Shown here in pieces: positions 1 through 12,692 of a stretch of 64,000 nucleotides of DNA (the stretch's first letter is position 1; every line of letters begins with the position of its first letter). The notes under the pieces are model-generated. The model did not search any database and was not told the DNA's origin. It saw nothing but the letters and a program-made list of their open reading frames with translations. Both the position numbers and the translations under genes were made by a program. The stretch covers positions 9,424,001 to 9,488,000 of the forward strand of contig NW_020825294.1 of assembly GCF_003286085.1 (NCBI RefSeq), in the 5' to 3' direction. This DNA comes from Drosophila persimilis (taxonomy: Eukaryota; Arthropoda; Insecta; Diptera; Drosophilidae).

Positions 1-86
1 ACCTGGACGCCCCCACGAAACACGTGGAACGTGTATTTCGCACTCATTTTCTTTTGCTGACGCACGACTGTTCCACATTTTTACAG

Positions 87-3000
87 TTCCTCCGATGATT
101 TGGATACAAAATCAATTAGTTGGGGCCGCACTCCAGCAGAACATCACACTGGAATGCCAATCGGAGGCATATCCCAAGTCGATCAACTATTGGATGAAGA
201 ATGATACGATCATAGTGCCAGGTAAGTGCAGGGGCCATGGGGCCATGGGGCCATGAGGCCATGCTCCATCGAAAGAAGCAGTTGACATAATCCCATAATC
301 CTTATCGTACTTCCTCCATTGAGTGCACTCTTTCCCCAATTAAATTCCATTTAATTTCATCAGTAAAAAATAGACTTTAGAGGAGCACTCCTCTCTCCCC
401 TGGCTATCGCTCTTCACTTAATTTTCTAGGGACCCCTAGTCAGAGACCCCTAACGACCAACTTGACCCACCCATTATGGCCCATCCATCTATTCATTCAA
501 CCTCTTCAGATATCCCCACTCATCTTCTACGACAAATGAACTGTGGACGATGGCAAAAAAAAGTGACGCAGAGTACCAGTTAAGAAAAAAAACAAAAAAG
601 AAAAGGACATTCCGCAGAACACTCGAAACCGCAGTCGGCATGGCATTCCCTTGAGTGGAGTCCCATCTTCCAACAGTACCTCCCTCTCCTGGAGTCCACT
701 CCTGGGGCAGCATTCGAATGCCCCTTCCTCTACTTTTAAGGGACCGAGGAGGAGGCCTCTGGCAGAGGCATCGCCGCGATCCAGCGAAAAAAGTCACAGA
801 CATCGAGTCCATTCTCGTTTCCCCGTTTCCCTTTTTTTTCCTTCTAGTTATTTTCTAGGTTCCTTTATTGTGCCATAGAAAATGGAAAAAGTGATTGAAA
901 ATGACCTCAAGTCAGCAGCAGTTGTGTCCGCCACTCGCTGCATTTTAATAGAGTTTTCTGTTTTAGTTTTTCAACGCGGCACAGAGACAGGACGTTCCCA
1001 TAACCGCAAAAATGGGCTGTCATGTCATATATATTTTAAAAAGAGTTAATTTTGGAAAGGGGTAATGAGTAGCCATAAGACAAGACTTGAGAATGGATGC
1101 TGAATCTGCTAAGATTTTAAGATTTAAAGCATCAATTACTTGGCAGAAGATACACAGATATCTTTTACCTCTTAGCCTTTGCTGTAGCTCAGAAGAACTC
1201 AATTATTTCTAATCAGTTTTGTGCCCATTTCAAAAGCGTTTTACTATAGTAATCAGTGCCCACAAAATGGCCAGAATAACAATTACCGAACGAACCCCCG
1301 AAAACAACGAAGGACATCATGTAATGCCTAGCTTAGAGCCAGTACTAAATCTGACCGACATCAAACGTAAATCAAAACCTGCATGACACAAACAAAAGCC
1401 AGGACCAGGACCAGGACCAGAGCCACATCCACAGACTTGGGCTTGGGCTTGGGCTTGTGCTTGTTTTTGTATAAATTAAAATGAACCATTTGACATGGGG
1501 TTCTACAGGGGAAAATCCAAGTCAAGACAAACTTGTGCTCGGAGCTTCGAATGCAAAAGTTCTTTCTCTTACGGTTAAATTACTTTGACAAGAAGAGCGG
1601 TGGCAGGCGGGAGAAAGGATTCTGTTCAGCAAGAGGATTGAGATTGAGTTCACTCTGCAAAATGGGGTTAAAGTTCAGCAACTAAGCAACTCTTTACCCT
1701 CCCATCTACCATATCGCATCCCGCATCCCTTCCAGGTGAACGCTTCGTCCCAGAAACCTTTGAAACGGGCTACAAAATCACCATGCGGCTGACCATCTAC
1801 GAGGTGGACATCCAGGACTTTGGGGCATACCGATGTGTGGCCAAGAACTCCCTGGGCGACACGGATGGTGCGATCAAACTGTATCGTAAGTATAAAGCAA
1901 TACTACAAACTCGTAAATACCCACAGTACATTCAGAACAATGCCCAATGCCAATCATACAATAACAATAACAATAACCATAGCATAGCCCATCCGTAAAT
2001 GTAAGGCGTAATGGTAAGCGTAAGGAAACAATGGCCATAAGTCAGAGAGCCTCTGGCAATTAGGCAGCAAACTATTTGGCCAACTGTAGCTTTTAATTAA
2101 TTTAAGTCAATGACTCTGCGTGAAGCCCCGAGCCGACAACAATGTGTGTGCCGGATAAATACCCAATGAGTGCGAGCATGGGAGGTGGCATGCCATACAC
2201 ATTTTCGGGGCCTCTGCTCCCCGCCTCTGGGTCAAACGGGGTCGCAGTGCAGCCAGCCAGCCAGCCAGCCAGGTCTCAGTGTGGAGTAGCAGCAGTGTCA
2301 GTGATTGATTTACGAGCTGGAGGAATACTCGGGCGAGTGTCTTCGTATCTTCGTATCTTGACGAGCAGACTGCTCACAGCTGGTGCTTTTTCGGGGAATA
2401 GCAGATGGAAAGTTGGAGTTTATCTTGTATCTGAATTGCTCCACAGCGTTCTACTACGAGTATTCTGTTGATAGGTTTTCCGTGGCTTTAATCGATTATC
2501 CCTTCTCCACAGATATACCACAAACCACGACAATGACTACAATGGCGCCAACAGCTTCGATCAACACTGTGCCTGTGGTCCTCGTCAAGTACAACAAAGG
2601 TATGATATCCACAGATCTCAGCCACATCCTCAGCCTTTCACTTTCTTTCACATTTCCCCCTTCTCTTTACAGAACAACGTTATAGCAGCAACAGCAATCA
2701 GAACACCAATAACAATCCCTACAACTACAATCCCGGCACTAGCCAGCAAAACACAAAGCAGCAGAGGAACAGGCAGCCCAAGGGATCAGTGGATCAGTCG
2801 TCGTCTGGACTGAACAATGTCTATGTGGGGGCCACATCGAGTTTGTGGAACTCGCAGGATCATCAGACATCCTCGTCCAGGGACACAGGGCGGAACAGGG
2901 ATCAGAACCAGCAGCACCAACAGCAGCAGCAACAGCAGTACCATGGTGAGTGAGGGGAATCATTCTCTCTGGGGAATCAACGCTTTAAGCCACTCCAAGT

Positions 3001-6000
3001 CGAAGGGCATGCCTGCCCCCGGCAACGATGTGCAGACGATACCATAAATATTTGGCCATTTATTTTATGTTTATGACAAATCATAACGACTTTAGCTGCT
3101 TGGCTTAAGGGTCTCTGGCATGTCGTTGTCGGCACTTGTTAGATATAGATCCGTTTTGGTCTCGAGCCATGAACAAAAAGGCTGGGACGACAAGGGATTG
3201 GCTGCTCAGATACCGTGGAATGAGTGATAGAATGATAGCATATTGTGGGGATGAAGAATGGTCCCATACACCCCTCCTGGCAATGGGTAGGGTATAAATA
3301 TTTTGCCAAAACATATGAAAGTCCCCTCCCCTCCACTGTTTCTGGCTTTGCCAATGAAAATATGACTCTCAAGCATGCAATGCCTTGCTCCAAAAGGTTT
3401 TCCCCCTCGATACTTTTGCTGAGTTGACAATGTGACTGTCTGTCTGTCTTTCTGTCCGTCTGGGTGGGTATAATGTGCTGCTAATGTGGACCATCGTAAT
3501 GTACAATCATCATAAATAATAACGGGCTTTCGTTTCGTATTTGTTCTTAGTTCTTAGTTCTTTCGATAGCTCGTAGCTCGAGGTGCCAATGAAACTATAA
3601 GAACTTAAAGGTTAGGGGACATGAAACAAGTCAGGGACTGACTAGTCGTCTCCGTGGAGGAGCTGCAGCTGCCAATCGATAAGCATAAAGTTTTATACTT
3701 GTACTTCCTTCCCTGATCTGCACGCCCTGTATCCCCGCCCTCCTTTAGCACACAATTGGCCTTTTCTGCTGCTCCGTTGCCAAAGGACGAATGCATAAAA
3801 TTTTACAGGCTCTTTGCAGTGCAAAGTCGAAATTTTTCTGCATACAAAGCGCGACGAAAAATCAAATGGGACAAAAATCCACACTAGAATTTCAATTCAA
3901 TTTTAAATCTGGGCACATAAAGGCTTAGAAAATGCCGACGGCTAGCCTTATACGAAAATTATTCCAATTGAAATAATAAGAATATTAATAAACAATAAAT
4001 ATACATATATATAAAAAATGCCTAAGAGATCTCAGGCATTTTGATACCGAATATTAATGGAATACAGGATTGGCCTCTGCCCTATCTTGAGCACTTTCAA
4101 CTTTCCTTCGAATCAATTGTTGACACTTTTTCTCTTATGAAATTTCCAAAAATTGTCCAAAAATAATTTTCAACAAAATCAATTTGAAGAAATTGAATAT
4201 AAGCGCATGAGGTGGAAGCGGTGGGAAGGACAGTTCTCCGAGAAACGAAGCGCAATATAAAAATAGCAGACAAATTGCACACAAGGCGTCAAGGCGATAG
4301 AACCAACTCCCCCTCTATATGGTCCTCCTGCTCCTCCTCCTCCTCCTCCTCCCGCAACGATTCTGGAAAAGGGCCCTGGTCCTCGCCTTCATCTAAAGCA
4401 ATTTTTTGGCAAACGCAAGCAGAAATGTTGCATCATTCAGAGAGGGAGACAGAACAGGACGAGCTCCCTCAGCGGTGGGGGGCAGGCTGGGAGGCAGCCT
4501 CTGGCCAGGAGGCCGTGTGCCTGCCGTGCGGCAGTGGCAGTGGCGGGGTGCTTCAATGACGACAACTTTCAAGCGTTGCATGCAACGTCGTAAGCGCTGC
4601 GTTTACAGTTAGATTTATTACCTGCTAGATGTTGCACATACATATCGCGCCACCACCCTCCCCCGTCCCCATGGGGAACGTCGAGTGGTGTGTGTGTTAC
4701 CCGTTATCGCTGCGGAGTTTTGCATATGTCGCGACTGTTTTTGCCACACCCGCCATGCCCCCTCCAACGCTGCTGACACTTTAAGGCGGAACAAGCAGGC
4801 GACAACGAAAGTTTCACGACCAAAGCGTTCCATTTCCCAGGGGGGAGGGGGGACAGTCGCCCTTGGCCACGCCCTTGTGCTTTTGGGGGGGGGAGGAAAA
4901 TTGTGTGTGTTGAAGGGAGAATTATTTGCATTTTCATCCGGATTTTAATAGAGAATTTTCTATAAGTTGGGCTTTCATCAATTCATAGCTTCCAATTTTC
5001 TTTCTTCCTTATCTCTTAAAGTGTGGATGCATTGCGTAATAGAACTATTTGCAATTGTCGTTCCGCACATCTACCCGTACATTCGATCGGTCAACACAAT
5101 TCGCCATTAACAAACCTTAAGCACACACCGCATGAATTTATCATGTAGCTACACAATCGCCTTCGCATTCGCAAATACATACATATATCGCATTCAATTG
5201 AATTTCCAATTATGCTCTGGTTAGGCGGTGGCTTCAGTACAGGGACAGGCCCCTGAGTTAGTTCCACAAGAACTGGGGTGGGGGCTTTCGGGCTCTCTCC
5301 CATTAAATGCTGCTGCAGATGCATTTGGTGCGCCACTCAAACTGTCATTAAAATGTTGCAATCAACCACAGAGAGGAGAGGAAAGGAGACAGAGGAGAGA
5401 AGAGAGTCATTGCTGCTGTCGCTTTCATATTTAATTTGTTCGGCCAACGGGCAAACAATATGGCACAAATTACAAGGAAATGCAATAAAAAGAAATTGTC
5501 CAAGGCCTGGGCAGTGGACAGCAGCAGGATACTGGATACAGGATACAGGAGGAACGAAACATGAGTAGTCTTCAGGCCCACAGCCCGGACCCGGACACGG
5601 ACCCGGACCCGGATACGTATCCGTACCGGACTCGAACTCGGACTCGGACAGATGATTACTTCAGCATTCAGTGTCTGGCAATAATTTGCCTATAATTTGC
5701 ACCATTCCCTGTCTGTGTCTGTGTCCGTGTCTGTGTTGCAGCAACGCCGACAAATGGGCAAAGTGAAAAATGATAAAGTAAATGAAATGCAACAGACAGC
5801 AACCGAATTGCCATCGCGTGCCCACGGGTTGCCAAAGCCGCCAAAGTGGGCCATACTTCTCGGAAGAGGATCAGCATAGGGGGGCAGTCCTGCGGCTACA
5901 GGATAAAGGGGTAGTCCTGCGGCTACAGGATGGAGGGGTGGTCCTGCGGCTATAGGTTGGAGGGGTGGTCCTGCGGCTCACTCCTCTGACAAGTGCAAAA

Positions 6001-8785
6001 AATATACACTTACAATAAATATAACGCATGGCAGCAGAGGCAGGACCCAAGTGAGTCTCAAGTGCTGAGTGCCAGGACCTGTTTTTCCTTTCATTTGCCG
6101 CTGCTCTCTCCTCCCTCTCTCACTCTCTCCCTCTGTCTTTTCGGTTAAGTGCAACAGGCTCGGCTCTGCAATCGAGGTGTGAAAGCACACAGGCCTACAC
6201 TTAATGGAGTAAAAGCAATGCCCCCGAGGGCAGGCAGGTCTTTACCATGGACATGGACTGAGGGAAGTTCCTTCCATATGAAGATAGACCAATGAAGATA
6301 CGAGCATTCGAGAGAGTATCACAAACAGTTGCACGTTTGTTTCTATTAGCCACAACAAACTCCACTCCACTCCACTCGAGTCGAGTCGAGTCGATGGCAC
6401 CCCTGAGAGAGAGCCCAGAGGCTGCGAATTATGCAGAAATTACGCTTAAAGTTTCAAGTAGTTGGAGGAGGAACACTTATAAGAGCCCATGTTTGAGCCA
6501 AAGCGTTTCGCTTTGCCATACAGACAGGGCACGGGATGGGTAGATGGGAGTTTTCTTTGGCATTCAGTATGGGTTTTCATTGGTTTTTCTTTGCTTTTGC
6601 CGAGCTCCTTTCTTTCTCTTTTTATGCTTAAGCGCTTTAAAGACACCGTTGGGACTTTCTCTTTACCCCTATACACACAAACAGGACACACAGGACACAC
6701 ATAAACACATGCTCAAACGTCAATAAAAATCAGCCACACGCATACACTGACACACTCACATAGTGGGTCGGTGGGTGGGTGTTAGTGCCGCTGTTGCCAC
6801 AGCTTTCACACATGGAAATGTTTGCAGACGCCATCCCCTTGCCTTCCTGCAAGCCATCAGGAAGCAGGGAACCAACACAGTACCCAGCAGAAAGAGGAGT
6901 TTTCTGGAAAAGCTGCTTATAGAAAAATGAAATACCAAAACACACAGACACCTACACAGGCAGACAGAGAGAGAGGGAAGGAGAGGGAGGGAGACAGACA
7001 AATAAATTTCCAAAGCAATTTGCGCATTTCCGTTGTAAAAATAAAAGGGTTTCTCGTTAAAAACAAAACGAAAAAAAGTCCCTTCGATGGACCTGCAACT
7101 ACGGAAAATAAAGTATTCACTGATGCCGCTTCCAATGCCATATTTCATAGTTATGATAAAGTTCAAAATGAAATGAAATAAAATTCATTGAAGTTCGACG
7201 GGGACTACTTTTGGGATCTGACCTCAGAGGCGGTTCATGCAGTTTTTTGAAATTTCATTAACATGTTTATACTTTTCAGAGTGAATTTTTGTTAGCTTTT
7301 AATCAGAAAAATTGCAGATATAGACCAGCATTTGGAAAGACTTTTTAGTACGCTGAATGGACCTAACCTAAGCACGCTCCACCGCCATTTCCATTAACTT
7401 CAATTATCAACACACAAATCCCAGGAATTTGTTCTCTATTTGAAAACTTGCAATTTCTCACCACACACACACACACACAGTCGTTGTATTGCAACCGACA
7501 TAGTCCCGCAAACAATTGTTTGCAATCCACCTAATGACCAATGGCCCGTCCACGTCAAAGTCAAACAGAAACCAAAGGAAAAAATCCGGAAAAACTAGGA
7601 GAAAAAAAAAAGGGAAAAACGAGGCAAACAAAAAATATAGAGCCGGGCCCCAGCACGCAAACAAATGTCCAATGAAACAGATTGCCGGACAAACAAACAA
7701 TCGAGCAACAACAACAAAAACAACAAAAAAAGGAAGAAAGCCAAAACTGGACAAAAAACAAACTGCAGGATAAATTGATGGCAAAAACAATACACAGCCT
7801 TTCCACTTTTCCGGCTCACCTCACTCCTCCTCGCTCCCCGGAAGCCCACACTCACTTTCCATGGAACCCATAGACGACCCCATAGAACCGTACCCGTTCC
7901 TCCTCCTCCGCCTCTTCCAGCCATATCCGATACGTACTCTCCTCTCATCTGTTTGGAATGCATGGCGCAAGGGTTTAACGCACTTAAGCAATAAAAATCG
8001 AAACAATTTTCCGATGCTGCCAAGTGAAATTGAAACAAAATGCCAGCAAGGACTCGGCAAGAGGCAAGTGGCAGTGTGGCAGTGTGGGTGGAATACTTTC
8101 GATTTTTTCGGGGGGGGTAGAGTGGAGTGGGAACTGTATAAGTGAGAATGTTATAAATAAGTGGGGCAGGCGGGCGGGGCAGCGTTGTGTCCTTTTTATA
8201 TGCAATACTTTCTGCTCCGCCAGTTGACAAACAGTTCGGGTTTGGGTGTATCCTGTGTGTCCTTCGACTCGTTTTTTCCCGCTTTCCCTCTCTGTCGGGG
8301 TGCCCCTTATCTGTGGCTTTATCTCTTTCGCACTGTCGCCTGCTACAAATGGCTGGCCATAAACGCATCCTGTGTCTATTGTTTATGCCCGTTGGCGTGT
8401 GGCAAGCGCATAATTGAAAAAGGACATTCAATTGATGACGTTCAAGTCCCAACAATATGAAGGGCACATCATAAAGTGCCCATGTGGCAGTTGATTAAGT
8501 CAGAAACAAAAGCGAGGGCTCCCACAAAAGAATCTATAAATATTTCAATCAATCATTGTGACATTTCTATTTCCATTTATATTTCCAGCACCCGATCATG
8601 GTGGCAACTACAGGGCGGAGGGCAAGAGCCCTCATCTTATCAAACACGATGCCAAGTCCCTAACAGATGATCTGGATCGAATGCAGGACCTCAAGAGTGC
8701 GACGTCACCCCTACTGTTCCCTATGGAAGCCCTAGCCCTGCCCATAGTCCTTTTCCTGGCGCATCTATCTACGTGGCATGGATAA
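87..8785 (+). CDS. DIP-family Ig-superfamily receptor, 3' part (5' exons outside window)
   Basis: Five coding exons are visible: 87-221, 1736-1885, 2513-2599, 2673-2945 and 8589-8785 (stop at 8783-8785). All have GT-AG borders and every junction is phase 1. They encode about 280 residues. Exons 1-2 make a complete third Ig domain (starting PPMIWIQNQLVG): the first Cys is in ITLEC, the core Trp in SINYW, and the second Cys in the FGAYRC motif. Exons 3-4 give a Thr-rich then Asn/Gln-rich stalk with a poly-Gln run near the end. The last exon ends in a hydrophobic tail (ALALPIVLFLAHL) after a small-residue SATS stretch, which looks like a GPI-anchor signal. DIPs are neuronal surface proteins that pair with Dpr proteins in synaptic partner choice. 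The gene enters the window inside an intron, so Ig1 and Ig2 lie to the left. It is probably one of the 2L tandem DIPs (eta/theta or epsilon/zeta). I cannot settle which, so I give no symbol. Confidence 0.88.
231..262. repeat. 9-bp tandem repeat (GGGGCCATG)
   Basis: Three to four copies of GGGGCCATG, the last ones diverged (GAGGCCATG), start 9 bp after the splice donor at 222. Confidence 0.8.
1398..1462. repeat. hexamer repeats GGACCA and TTGGGC
   Basis: Three copies of AGGACC are followed by four copies of a CTTGGG hexamer with one variant. This is simple repeat DNA in the intron. Confidence 0.7.
1886..2512 (+). other. intron of the first DIP gene
   Basis: Donor gtaagt at 1886 and acceptor ctccacag ending at 2512. 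It contains a short (CCAG)n run near 2250-2272 and no convincing exon. Confidence 0.75.
4324..4352. repeat. (CCT)n trinucleotide repeat
   Basis: A run of tandem CTC/CCT triplets in the long intron. Confidence 0.75.
5583..5650. repeat. degenerate hexamer array (GGACCC/GGACTC)
   Basis: About eleven diverged 6-bp units of the GGACCC, GGATAC and GGACTC type, including a palindromic GGATACGTATCC core. Confidence 0.75.
5881..5980. repeat. 27-bp minisatellite, about 3.5 copies
   Basis: The word GTCCTGCGGCT recurs at 5887, 5914, 5941 and 5968, an exact 27-bp period. Units differ at a few positions and the last is cut short. Confidence 0.92.
6360..6394. repeat. short (CTCCA)n / (GAGTC)n array
   Basis: Three CTCCA-type pentamers run directly into three GAGTC pentamers. 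Simple repeat. Confidence 0.7.
7462..7480. repeat. (CA)n microsatellite
   Basis: About nine CA dinucleotides in the long intron. Confidence 0.85.
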
Positions 8786-9390
8786 TTCATCTACAGAAGT
8801 ACAATTCGAGTATTTCTGAATATTTGTACAAAAACAAAAAAGGAAAGTATAGGAAATCTGCTAAAGACGAAACCAAAGTTAGTTTAACTAAGAAAAAATA
8901 AAAAAAAAACTATAACGTAAGCATCGATTCGGTCAACAAAATCCGTTTATTTTGTATTTGTTCTAAGTTATGCCCGAATGTTGAGAGTCGCTTACTGTAA
9001 AAAGTCATTTGTATAGCATTTAAGGTGGAAACTCATGAGTTCAGACACGGAGGTGGAGGCGGAGGCGGAGGCGCAGGAGGAAGTTTATGGAAGGGATAAC
9101 GGAAATACAAAGTATTAGAATGTAAAACATAAGACGTAGAGTTAAGCCATTCGAAAGCTACATAAAAACTGTTCTCAAGCTTGACTCCAAACCAAAACAA
9201 AATAGAAAACAAAAAAACATTTATAAAACTAGTGTTAAGTTATTGGGATGCCATCATTCCTATTTTTAACTCCGTTTTAGCTTAGTTCCCGAGCACTGCA
9301 AGCTGTATGATAAATAATACATATATAATACTATATTGTAATATCATCTTAATTTAACAGAATCGAAATAAACATAATGCCGTCTTACAG
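8786..9390 (+). other. 3'UTR of the first DIP gene (inferred)
   Basis: AT-rich non-coding sequence follows the stop codon up to a polyadenylation signal. It includes a (GGAGGC)n-like purine stretch near 9048-9080. The end point is inferred from the signal only. Confidence 0.55.
9367..9372 (+). terminator. polyadenylation signal AATAAA, first DIP gene
   Basis: A canonical AATAAA lies about 580 bp after the stop codon, and AC-rich sequence follows. It is the best 3'-end candidate before the repeat-rich region. Confidence 0.5.
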
Positions 9391-9493
9391 AAACAAAACA
9401 CACAAAAAAATTCGAGGTATTATTCAAGGATTCATCCTTAATTGGGAACTCCTGGGATATTTTTAAATGAAACGTTTTAATCGGACTAAAAAA

Positions 9494-9920
9494 CAAATAT
9501 CCTTGGTACTTGAAAATATCCTAGATCCTTGACAAGGACTCCATTAAAACAAGGATGTTCTCCCGATCACAGGAGGCCATTGCATGCTTAGATTGGCCCA
9601 CAAACAGACGAAAAATCTAAATATGTATGCGTGGGGACGTTAGAGTCCTTATCGACCCTCTGATATTTTTTTGAAAAGATTAAGCCATGGCATTCAGATC
9701 GGCCAACAAAAAACAGAAAAGACGAGATATATATGACTGGAAACCATATTCTTGATCCTTGGTCCTTGATAAGGACCAGATCAAGGATTTTCCCCCGAGA
9801 AAACAAGATATATATGACTGGAGAAAAAATCCTTCATCCTTGGTGCTTGATAAGGACACTATCACATCTTGAATTTTCTTCCGATCACAGGAAGCAGTAG
9901 CATGCCAGGATCGGACGACA
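9494..9920. repeat. three degenerate copies of a CCTTGATAAGGAC-bearing unit
   Basis: Units near 9494-9610, 9723-9797 and 9804-9920 share ATATATATGACTGGA, TTGATAAGGAC and CGATCACAGGA in the same order, with partial deletions. This looks like old local duplication. Confidence 0.65.
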
Positions 9921-10052
9921 AATAAGGGATAAAACTACAATACAAAACTGGCTTTTTGTTGTAATTTACTGTTGTTGTTGCTGTCAATTGTTGTACAACA
10001 ACAAATCAACAAACAACCTTGAATTTGCGAATGCTCAAATGGCAGAAAATGA

Positions 10053-10203
10053 GAAATTTCAGATCTTGGATACCAGGCGAACAGAAATCAGTAGAAAGCA
10101 ACTTTGGCGCATGCAAAAATGTATTGCATACTTTTGGGGTATACCAAAAGCTGAGTTGCTTTCTGCTGATTTCTGTTGGCCTGGTACCGAGTTTCGAAAT
10201 TTC
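10053..10203. repeat. imperfect inverted repeat, arms about 54 bp, spacer about 42 bp
   Basis: The left arm (10053-10107) and right arm (10150-10203) are reverse complements with a few mismatches. Shared words include ACAGAAATCAG and AGAAAGCAACT, and the arms end in GAAATTTC. The spacer holds a second small stem, CTTTTGG with CCAAAAG. It would fold into a long hairpin. Confidence 0.85.
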
Positions 10204-12692
10204 CTCGTTGACGTCCGATTTTATTTGCGTTTTTGCTTTGGCTATATCTGGAGTATTTATGGGCCGATCTGGGAGGGGCATGTCTTTTCGGGATCGGGAG
10301 AGTCCTGCCATCCGATTGGCATCAGAAAAAAGGACATACAGTTTTTGACGATTTTCGCAAAAAATACCGTTTAACAGTCTGTATCGAGCTTTTTTCAGTA
10401 CTCTATATCTTTGGTATTTGGCTGGCGATCACGGCTTGCCACTCCTCCCCGTAGCTTTTAACCGAACAAGGACATCAAGGACAATAATGATATGCTTTTG
10501 ATCGCTATTTTTCAATAGATTTTTTAGAAAAATCGCTAAAACTCTGCCGTTTCCTGTCCGAACTGGGCGTGCCACACCTCTTTTTAGTCGGCAGAATGTC
10601 CCCGACCATTTAACGACAAGGAAAATAAGGATATTTCCCTTTTAACCTTTTTTTCAAGATGAGCCACTATATCTTTCCCATTTCTTGTTCGATATCCCTG
10701 ATTCTTTGAAACCAGACTCTCCACTTCTTGTCCGATATCCCTGATTCCTTAAAAGCGGATTGAAATCAAGGACAATAAGTATATTGCTGCTGTTACGTTT
10801 AGTTTTTTATATACATTTTTGGTAATAGCCTCATTGTTCTTTTTGATATAATTCCGCTATTTCTCATCCGATCCTGGCGTACAATGCCTCCTCGTAATCG
10901 GGAAATATTTGCGATCGTTGAGAAATAATTTGAATATACTTGAATGTACTTATTATTTCTTATCTGTGGCCTAATCTGTTTCGCATTCTCAGCTGCTACG
11001 ACCTTCTAGTCCTTCTAGTCAAGTGGCAGTCGATTAATTCTGAAACCAATGGGAGAACAAATGAATTTCTACTTTTCCTTCTATTAACAGTACCGCCGAT
11101 CATGTATGTAGCCCTGTACAGAGTCCGTATCTCCTTAAATACGATGCTAGATGATGTGGATGCAAAAGTGGATTTAGCAATTAGATTGCAACAATTCACT
11201 AGCTTGATCTTTCAGACATCTGCTTCCACATCCTTGCGTTTTGCCTCCATTCTATATTCCTAATTGACCTCAACCATATATTCTATAATCCTAATTTGCC
11301 TCTCACCTGATTATGGAATTTGCTGTTATATTTGAGTGGATTTCGTGTTTTCTGATTTTTGGAAATTCTTTTGGTTTTACAGCAGCCCCGAAGCGAGTAT
11401 TTACTGAACCGCAAAATGTACACCAAACTTCCTCCCCCGTCGCCCACGCCACTGCAATTGTTTGCTTTTTGCCAGCAACCCACATGGCAACAATTTCATA
11501 TTTTTCATTTCCATTAAAAAAAATTTGAGCGCAACAAAAAACTCCCGCGACTTTATAATTCAATTTAAAAAGCGCAGAGCAGCAGAGAGCAGCAAAGAGT
11601 CGAGAAGAAGAGCGTGGAGGAGAGCCGTGCCAGGGTGGAACACAAAAAATAATTATTAAAATAAATTAAATGTCTGCCGCTGCCCTCATAAACTTCACCG
11701 AGTGGGCAATTAAAGGAGCCGCGGAGTGAGCCGAGTACTGGAACGCGGTTAGTTTTTTCCTGTCTCCTCTCCTCCCCGCTCCTTCGAAAGTTGAAGAGTT
11801 AAGCGGGAAAAAAGAGAGAGAAGTACGTAACGTAACACAAAAAATAGAGTCCAAATTGCTGGCATGGCATTTTGACTCGAATTTCACACAACGGCATGGT
11901 AAATGGCAAAAAATTGGCATGTGAAACGATTGCAGGAGAGAGTCCTGCCCCAACAGCTGCAGTTTCTGCCACACTACACCCACCCCCACTATCTCTCTCT
12001 CTCTCTCTCTGTCTGTCTGCCTCTACCACGCCCCCACAAAAGGAGCAGTTAATAAAGCCCGCAGACCATGTGCTGCATGACCAACAAAAAAACAAAAAAA
12101 ATATAACGAAGACACATAAATGTAGAGGCGAAGAAAGGAACCATTTTCTAGAGACAGACCCGGCAAAACCGGCAAAAGAAAAGCGCTGACCAAAAGGAAA
12201 ATGATTGGAAATGAGTGAGGGATTAAAAAATAATTGAAGTACAAATTTGATTTGAAAAATGCAATAGGGGTTTCGTTTCCAGGAGCTGGCCCTCATCTTT
12301 GCGCACTTTTCATTTCACGTTCGCCGCATTCTGTAATTATAATATTTAATAGCCATAGAATATTTACAACTTTTTATTATCTTATGGAATATGACAAACT
12401 TTGTATTATTTTAATTATTTATATATATTTGATAATATCAATTTGCCATGTAATCAAATATGCCCGCAGCCATTCGTCAATTTTATTGTGGCTAATGGTG
12501 TAGGTATGTTTTTTGCAGAGTCGTGACACTGATCGGTTTAATGATGGGGAAACCGCAAAAAGTTTTTTCACATTCATTTTCGACATGCATATTAAATGTT
12601 GGAAGGACGGCAGAGAAAATTGCTTCAGCAGGTTTAGGTCAGCTATGATAAGGCTTTCCTTTAAAAGAGAAACCCATCTATCCCTTTTTTAT

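Larger units (their letters stand above)
222..1735 (+). other. intron inside the Ig3 domain of the first DIP gene
   Basis: The donor gtaagt is at 222 and the acceptor ttccag ends at 1735. The intron splits a Gly codon. It holds a 9-bp tandem repeat beside the donor and hexamer repeats near 1.4 kb. I see no gene in it. Confidence 0.8.
2946..8588 (+). other. long intron of the first DIP gene
   Basis: This 5.6-kb intron runs from donor gtgagt at 2946 to acceptor atttccag ending at 8588, joining the Gln-rich stalk exon to the last exon. It is rich in CT/GA and CA tracts and carries the minisatellite at 5.9 kb. Open frames in it are low-complexity and lack exon-like borders. I see no nested gene. 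Confidence 0.7.
9391..12692. other. gene-free, repeat-like intergenic stretch
   Basis: No open frame here resembles a protein family. Between 9.5 and 11.0 kb there are diverged copies of local words (TCCTTGATAAGGAC, GATCACAGGA, TTCGATATCCCTGATTC), typical of decayed repetitive DNA of a family I do not recognise. From 11.0 to 12.7 kb I see only AT-rich unique-looking sequence. Confidence 0.55.

Noticed and set aside
7595-8467. 290-residue minus-strand open frame in the first DIP gene's long intron
   Set aside because: The end is poly-Phe/Leu from A-rich DNA on the other strand. No recognisable family and no coding-like composition.
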